From Cunninghamia lanceolata (taxonomy: Eukaryota > Streptophyta > Pinopsida > Cupressales > Cupressaceae): 64,000 nucleotides of DNA. The notes below the pieces were generated by a model. That model saw only the letters and a program-made list of their open reading frames with translations. It did no database searches and was not told the DNA's origin. The stretch covers positions 11,496,501-11,560,500 of the forward strand of contig BSBN01001017.1 of the NCBI GenBank assembly GCA_027924645.1, in the 5' to 3' direction. The translations under genes were made by a program, and so were the position numbers. How positions within the stretch are numbered: the stretch's first letter is position 1; each line of letters opens with the position of its first letter. Shown here one piece after another: positions 57,811 through 64,000 of the stretch.

Positions 57811-60530
57811 TGTAGGAGTTAAGGACAACACTGAGAGGGGGGGTGAATCAGTGTTGTGTGAATTCTTGAATCTTTTTACAAACTTTAACTTGGAGAGCAC
57901 AAGGAGAGAAAGTTATTATTGAATTGTCAAACACATATGCACATAACTTTGTCAAACACATAAACAAAACTCATGAGTAAAACATACAACTACAGAGAGA
58001 AGATCAATATGAATCAAGACACAAGAATTGCACGAGTGGAAAACCCCCCAGGGGTAGAAAAACCACTCCAAAACTGCCTCACTGGCTTAAATGAAAAACT
58101 TCTTACAAATGTCTCACTGACATGTACACAGGTCTCACTGACCACAAGCCTCACTGGCATAAGAAGGTCTCACTGACCACAAGCCTCACTGGCATAAGAA
58201 GGTCTCACTAACCACAAGCCTCACTGGCATAAGAAGGTCTCACTGACCACAAGCCTCACTGGCATACTGTTGTGCCTCACTGGCATTTCTCAATCAATCA
58301 GAATTAAAAACTCATGTGCAAGAAGTGATTGTTGCTCAATCTTATTTTCACCATTCAAATCAACTCATCTGCAACATATATTTCATCATTCCAATGCTCT
58401 GATATTTTTATCCATAAATTATCTAAATCACCTGATCAGGAAAATATATCTCATTTGTAGAATCTTCATAAAATTGTCTTCATTATTGATCCGCAACCTT
58501 TACACACACTATATGTATTCAATCTCTCCTCATCTGTATATTTCATTTCTGTCTTATAGGTCATTCAATCAATGCACCTGTAAATTGGATGTCTTTTCAC
58601 CTTTCACATTCTGCACAGTCATTTGCTCTCACTGAAGATTATTTTGTCCTTTCATCTTCTCTTTTTAATGTCTTCAAAAACAACGCATCTTATATTGTCA
58701 CCTGCAAAAATAAAAGAACATATATCTAATCCCCAAAACCTTTCACATTCTCCAAATTCACGAAACCAAAATCCCATTTATATTTCCTCTTAGAGATGAA
58801 AGAATAACTTTTCATTTTCCAAAATAAATAGCCCCATCTGTAAAAATTCATCTTTGGTAAATTTAATATCTTCAACAATAAATTTTAATCTACCCTTGAA
58901 AGAGAGAAATAAAATCTCTTTATAAAAATAATCAATCTCTTCTTTTGCAAATATCATTTTCATCAAATCACCAAAAATCCCAACACATTTTTCAGCCTTT
59001 CATTTTCTCTGATATTTCAACCAGTGCCCTGTAAAAAAAAAAGATCTTTGAACATTTTCATCTTAAAACAAAAAACTCTGATATTCTTCCATCTGTAGGT
59101 TATTCCTGCAAGAATAAAAAATATGCAAATATATGTCATTTTTGTCTTCAAAAAAATCTCATATTCTTTGATATTCTTTTACAATAAATCAATCTTCAAA
59201 AATTTCTTCCAATCTGCCTTTTTCATCTTCCTCTGCATCTGTATGAAGAAATAAAGACTCCACAAAAGAAGAATACTTCCTCTTTTGTCTTAACTACCAC
59301 AAAGAGAAAATATTTAAATCTCATAAAAAAAACTTTTCAATTGGGCAAAAATCTTCCATAAACTTTCCCACCATCAATGCTTCGAAAAAGGTTTTGAAAA
59401 TAGAAAAAATCTTTAAAAAGAATCTTAACAAAAACGCATTGTAATCTGCCCTTAGAAATAAGCTAAAATTAGCTTTGAAATCTCCTTGTTATGTGTAGTC
59501 ATATACCTTTTGATGGGCACGAGCACTTCAAAGTGTGAACACGGGTTAGATGCCAAAATTTAAACTCAACTCAAATTTAAACCATGGATATTTCCCTTCG
59601 TGCTCCCTCAACTTTAAATTATATCCATTGATAGGTTTTTCTTGCGCGGGCTCCTTAAATGATGATCAGTGCAGCCGGTTACCAAGTTAAAGGGGCCGGT
59701 AAGAATAACATTCAAGAGACCCTTTGATAAGTCACCTTAAGTGACTTTACCTTCTATAGAAAGTCATCACTTCAAAAGAACAAAAAGTGCAAATGTTATA
59801 ACTGTCATTGTTGGGCAAAATAGGGGTTAAACCATTAAAGTTTTTTTAACCTTTACTAGAGACTTTTTTTGTGCCCATTCTCATATGAATGAATCATCCA
59901 ATAGATGCCATTTTCTTCCAAAGAGAACTTAATGATCAATACATAAAATAATACATTGTTATGCCAAGCTCCCCTTAATTATTCAATGCTCCACATATAT
60001 TTGTGCCCCCTTCACTTTATTAAAGCATATTCAATGTTTTAGGCTCTCCTTAAAGTCATTCAATGTCGTTTTATTGTATGAGAAACATGTTCCCTCATAA
60101 AGTGTTTGATGTTAATGAAATGAGCTCCCCTTTCATTTAATGAACAAACTTCATGCAACGATACTGACCCTTGATAGAATCTTATCATTTCAACTTTTGT
60201 CGTGCTTGGAGATATATTGATTGAAGATCACATCTATTAACATATATTTCACTACAACAACAAACAACACACAAGATAATATACTCCTGATAATGCATTC
60301 CTGCAACAACACACAAAACGATGTACTCCTGATGATGTACTCCTGCACCTCCTGATGATGCACTCCTGCACACAAGATGATGTACTCCTAATGATGCATG
60401 AACACACATATGAAGCAAATCCTTATCTTTTGAAGGATAACCTTCTGATTAGTGACCTTTAGATGTTTACTGAGATCAACCCAAGATCCTACAAAACCTT
60501 TTTGACATCAATGACAATCTGACACCATCA
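57811..60530 (-). repeat. 5' LTR of element H
   Basis: Partner of 52953-55568, longer mainly because a 35-bp unit is present four times (58131-58270) instead of once. Terminal hairpin at 57826-57856. Confidence 0.94.
58131..58270. repeat. 35-bp minisatellite, four copies
   Basis: Units start GGTCTCACTGACCACAAGCC at 58131, 58166, 58201 (one G-to-A change) and 58236. The sister LTR has a single unit near 53272, so the expansion, or loss in the sister, came after insertion. Confidence 0.92.
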
Positions 60531-60535
60531 ATACT

Positions 60536-63500
60536 AATCCCCATGTCATCCAAAATACAAACCCAAGTGTCCATCCTTCCTTCGCCTCTACCAATCCTTC
60601 CATCACTTACCATGCTACAAATCCAACTCCAACTTCCCAACCATCAACTAGTGTCAATCCATCTTCCACTTTGCATGTGATGCAAAATCTTGGTGCCCGT
60701 TCATCACAATATACCCAACCACTGCTTGTGCCTCAAGGATAGCAATCCTTAACCACATATGTGCCACATCCTAATCCTTTGACATACATTGTGAGTACGC
60801 AACCTCAACAAATGGTCATGGCTTCATACATCCCACAACAACAACCTCAATATACACCATACCATGTTTCACCCCCTTTGCAACAATAGCAATTATCTTC
60901 AGCGAATGTTCAACAAATGATTAACCAAGCGGTAGGACAAGGCAAGAAGACATTTTCTCTCAGAAACATATGCGCATATCCATTTGACAAGTCTCTTCAT
61001 ATGATACCTTTTCTGCCACACTTTGAAATCCCACAATTTGACAAGTACAAAGGAAAAGGAAATCTAGAAGACCATCTTAGAGCATTCTTTGTAGCATGTC
61101 TCGATGTTGCTTATTTCGATACATATCTTTTGAGACTATTTCCTCGAAGCTTAGTAGGACAAGCGCTTGAATGGTTCTCTCATTTACCTCCAGGAATCAA
61201 GTCTTTTTCAGAGTTAGCCAATAAGTTTCGATCACACTTCACTTTTAATATTGACCATGAGATAAACATGAATGACCTTGTCAACAATAAACAATGCAAT
61301 GGTAAAGCCTTTTCTTCATTCACTCAATGATGGTGTAATATGGCTAGCAAATTATCATGGGAAATACTTGAGAAGCAACAGCTCGATATCTTTGTTCAAA
61401 ATCTTCATCCCGAGCTATCATTCCACATACAATTGCAAAGTGCTAGCACCTTTGATGAACTTGTTTCCAAAGGAACCATTATTAAAAGAGCTTTAATTGC
61501 TAAAGGAACTATCAAGATCTTTTGTGATAACAAAGACTATCCTCAAAACTCCAACGATAAGTCTCACTTTTGGAACAAAAATAAGAATGTTGTCAATGAT
61601 GGTGTTGTGGACACAAAGAACATCCAAACTATGAAAGCTCCCATCAACATCCAAGCTTCTTATACAATAACACAACCTTTTCAATGAACGCGACAACGAA
61701 AAACTTCCAATCCGCATCGACAATTTACACCATTAGCGGAACCCATGGAAGCTATCTTTCAAAAGCTTCTCCAAGTGGGTAATATTATCTTACCAAATGC
61801 ACCACCCAATGGTGAACCACTCTTCAAAGCTCCTTGGTACAAAGAAAATGAGCATTGTGATTTCCATAGAGTTAAAGGACACAAAACAAATGGTTGTATG
61901 TGTTTAAAACATGTCATCCAAGATTACATCGATCAAGGTTTAATCAAAGATACACCTTCAAAAACTCAATCTGCACAACAATCAACATCAAACTATGATC
62001 TAGAGACTTTCAAGAATCCACTTCCATCTCATGACAAAACAAGTAACCCTCATGCTGGAAATGCCATTCAATATACCTATGAATCATCTACCATTGGCCG
62101 TATTGACCATGCTCACATTTCTACCATTACTATCCAAGTTAAAACACCTTATGGTGTTGTAACCACTCACAGAGGTTGAGTCACTATTCAAGGAGCACCC
62201 GTTCATCCTCCTCGACCATTCCATAACTATAATATCTTGGATCACCTTGGAAAAACACCTGTGCACATATCCATTCTTGAGTTTCTTTGCATATCCCCTA
62301 CTCACAAATCTATCCTTGCTAAAGCTTTACAAGAATCTTTGGTGCCCAACGATATTGATATCTCACAATTCCAATCTATGGTTGTTAGCAATGCAGCCCC
62401 TTGTCATTTAACCTTCTCTAACAAAGATCTTCATCCCTCCATCCATCCTTTACACAACGAAGCTCTCCAAATTGAAGTCTTTGTCAAACAATGTTGTATC
62501 AAATGAATCTTGGTAGATGGTGGAGCTGGTCTTAATATATGTTCTTTGAAATTAATAAAACAACTAGGATATTCTGAGAAAGATGTTGACACTTCCAAGG
62601 TTATTACTATCAGAGCTTATGATGATGTCGAGAGAGATACTGAAGGAATTATTTTCTTGCCTATCCAAGTTGGGCCGATCACCATAGAAACCCATTGTCA
62701 GGTCCTTCCTTATAACATCATCCTTGGTCATCCATGGATACATGCCCTCAAGGCAGTTCCTTCCACATACCATCAATGTCTTAAATTCCCACACAACAGT
62801 GTTGAAGTTGCTATCCAAGCTGATCCCAATCCATTTGAATTTTGTCGTGCCTTCTAAGATAAATATCAGAGTCTGAACCATATTCCTATCAACACTGAGG
62901 CATATCCATCATCATCGTATGTTGACCCCTCCGATCTACTCAAGCCATCATCTAGCAAAGCCGCTTCTAACCTCCATATCAAGTACACCAAACATGGCCC
63001 TGGTGAATACACACTGCAAGACTCTTGTTGTGTAGGCACTCTCCCATTATCTCCTAAATCCTATGGTAAACCTTCCACATCCAAACCAATTTCAGCCCTC
63101 GCTGTTATCAAAGCTCCACCTACAGTATTCCTTAAAGGCAAATTCCTGGATGATGAAGACATTGATGATATAGATTCTTGGATATTCTTTAATGAAAATG
63201 AGCAAGTCCAACTAGAAGTAGAGAGATACAACAATGGGTTCTACATCATAAAGAACATGGGCTATAAAGGACATGGTGGATTGGGATCACAAGAACAAGG
63301 ACCTATTGAACCCATTATTGTGTCTAAGAAGTTTAATAAGCAAGGCCTTGGTTATCAGCCAAAGTTACCGCGACTCAAGGACATTAAGTGTATTTTCAAT
63401 ATTGACGCTAGACCTTCCTTGGTAGGAGAGACTTCTAATTTGGATACCATCGATGACTCCCCCTTTCATATTACCAACCTTTTCCAAGAACACTCCATCT

Positions 63501-64000
63501 TCATGATCTCCACAACCTCCTCTAGCCATCACAATTCCTCCATTTCTCTTTCACTCGTATATCCTGACCTTGTCGATTGGGACCAACAGGGGGCACCGAT
63601 ATTAGATACATTTGAAAATGATGAAGCTATTGTAGAATTCATGGGCTTGTGACAAGGCATTCCATTGGGTGATCACAAAGAAGGTTTCATGATGGACTTA
63701 CCTAAACTAGTATATTTTGGCAGAAGTATCAAATCCTTTAGTCACAAAAGTGAAATAAACAAAATCAAACAAAATAGGTCACTAGGTGAAAACTGAAAGG
63801 TGCCTCTTGAAAGTGAAAAAGTAAAAATAAAGGACATATCTGAAGGTGAAAACCTCTCCAAGGCACCTGAGGATGGGGGATTTGATCTTCTTGTTGCCAC
63901 TAATTATCATGAGAAATCAACAGTGCTAGTTGAACAATCACAAGAGATGAACTTGGGTAGAAAGCAGAATCCAAACCTTTTTGGTAGCATCACTATCAGA
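60536..64000 (+). pseudogene. Element F gag (C-terminal) and protease
   Basis: It continues the 51933 frame. Gag core 60917-61330 (FEIPQFDKYKGKGNLEDHL, VGQALEWFSHLPPGIKSF). Zinc motif CX2HX4HX4C at 61856-61897. Aspartic protease from about 62507: catalytic Asp codon at 62516 (ILVDGGAGLN), then LPYNIILGHPWIHALK. A glycine-rich G-patch-like stretch (NMGYKGHGGLG, QGLGYQ) lies at about 63240-63360. In-frame stops at about 60740, 60888, 61328, 61685, 62177, 62504, 62855 and 63650 never shift the frame; most fit C-to-T (or G-to-A) change of CAG, CGA, CAA or TGG. RT would lie past the window end. Confidence 0.82.

Larger units (their letters stand above)
52953..60530 (-). mobile_element. Element H: non-autonomous copia-like element with 2.6-2.7-kb LTRs
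   Basis: LTRs at 52953-55568 (2,616 bp) and 57811-60530 (2,720 bp) enclose 2,242 bases. The target duplication is ATACC/ATACT (52948-52952 and 60531-60535), one mismatch. In minus sense: 5' LTR, initiator-Met primer site, 355-codon ORF, non-coding region with several polypurine motifs, 3' LTR. About 35 substitutions separate the LTRs (about 1.3%); most of the length difference is a minisatellite. No RT, RNase H, integrase or protease. It sits in gag of F; a solo LTR of the family lies at 17999-20796. Confidence 0.94.
48764..64000 (+). mobile_element. Element F: Tat/Ogre-like Ty3/gypsy element, runs off the window
   Basis: 5' LTR 48764-49638, a primer site unlike the initiator-Met type (49642-49659), a 2.27-kb leader, then a gag-protease frame from 51933 to the window end, split by element H. 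It inserted into the gag of G2. RT and integrase, if present, lie beyond 64000, as does the 3' LTR, so the target duplication (left flank TTAGG) cannot be checked. Confidence 0.82.

Noticed and set aside
58131..58270. Possible CRISPR-like direct repeats
   Set aside because: The 35-bp units are directly adjacent with no spacers, and the setting is a plant LTR.

Overview
The window looks like plant nuclear DNA that is almost wholly LTR retrotransposon, mostly decayed. Four tRNA primer sites are complementary to plant initiator-Met tRNA (TGGTATYAGAG), there are Ty3/gypsy and Ty1/copia domains, one chromodomain, and several levels of nested insertion. I see no convincing host gene, tRNA or rRNA. 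The depth of nesting and the retention of copies whose LTRs differ by about 10% suggest a large, slow-turnover genome such as a conifer; that is an inference, not something the sequence proves.

Layout. 1-3.3 kb: 3' end of a gypsy element (G0, + strand): integrase tail, an array of TTGTAT/ATACAA hairpins, then a probable LTR promoter. 3.3-12.9 kb: relic of a copia-like element (A, +) with a gag-like coiled-coil/zinc-knuckle ORF and a second large ORF (ORF2). A is split by a young, complete gag-protease element (D, -, 4646-10175, target duplication TAAAG). 12.93-30.96 kb: a dead chromovirus (G1, -) that has received an 11.7-kb copia-like element (B, +, 16523-28263, duplication GTTTT). B in turn contains two solo LTRs: 17999-20796 (family of element H) and 23492-24964 (related to D, duplication CTAGT). 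31-33.5 kb: unassigned AT-rich DNA. 33.57-39.52 kb: a broken reading frame of about 1,980 codons of unknown function (E, -). 39.5-42.3 kb: AT-rich DNA with a second TTGTAT array. 42.28-48.76 kb: gypsy element G2 (-) with a second RNase H domain upstream of reverse transcriptase. 48.76-64.0 kb: Tat/Ogre-like gypsy element F (+), running off the window and split by the copia-like element H (-, 52953-60530).

How the parts relate. D and H are structurally complete but encode no polymerase or integrase, so any movement would have needed proteins supplied by relatives; D's Gag and protease resemble those of G1. A and B also lack recognisable pol and instead share the large unknown ORF2. G0 and G2 belong to one gypsy clade, and each carries a TTGTAT/ATACAA array on the 3' side of integrase in the same sense. 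Substitutions between LTR pairs, counted by eye, give the relative order D (about 0.85%), H (about 1.3%), then B and G1 (about 9-10%).
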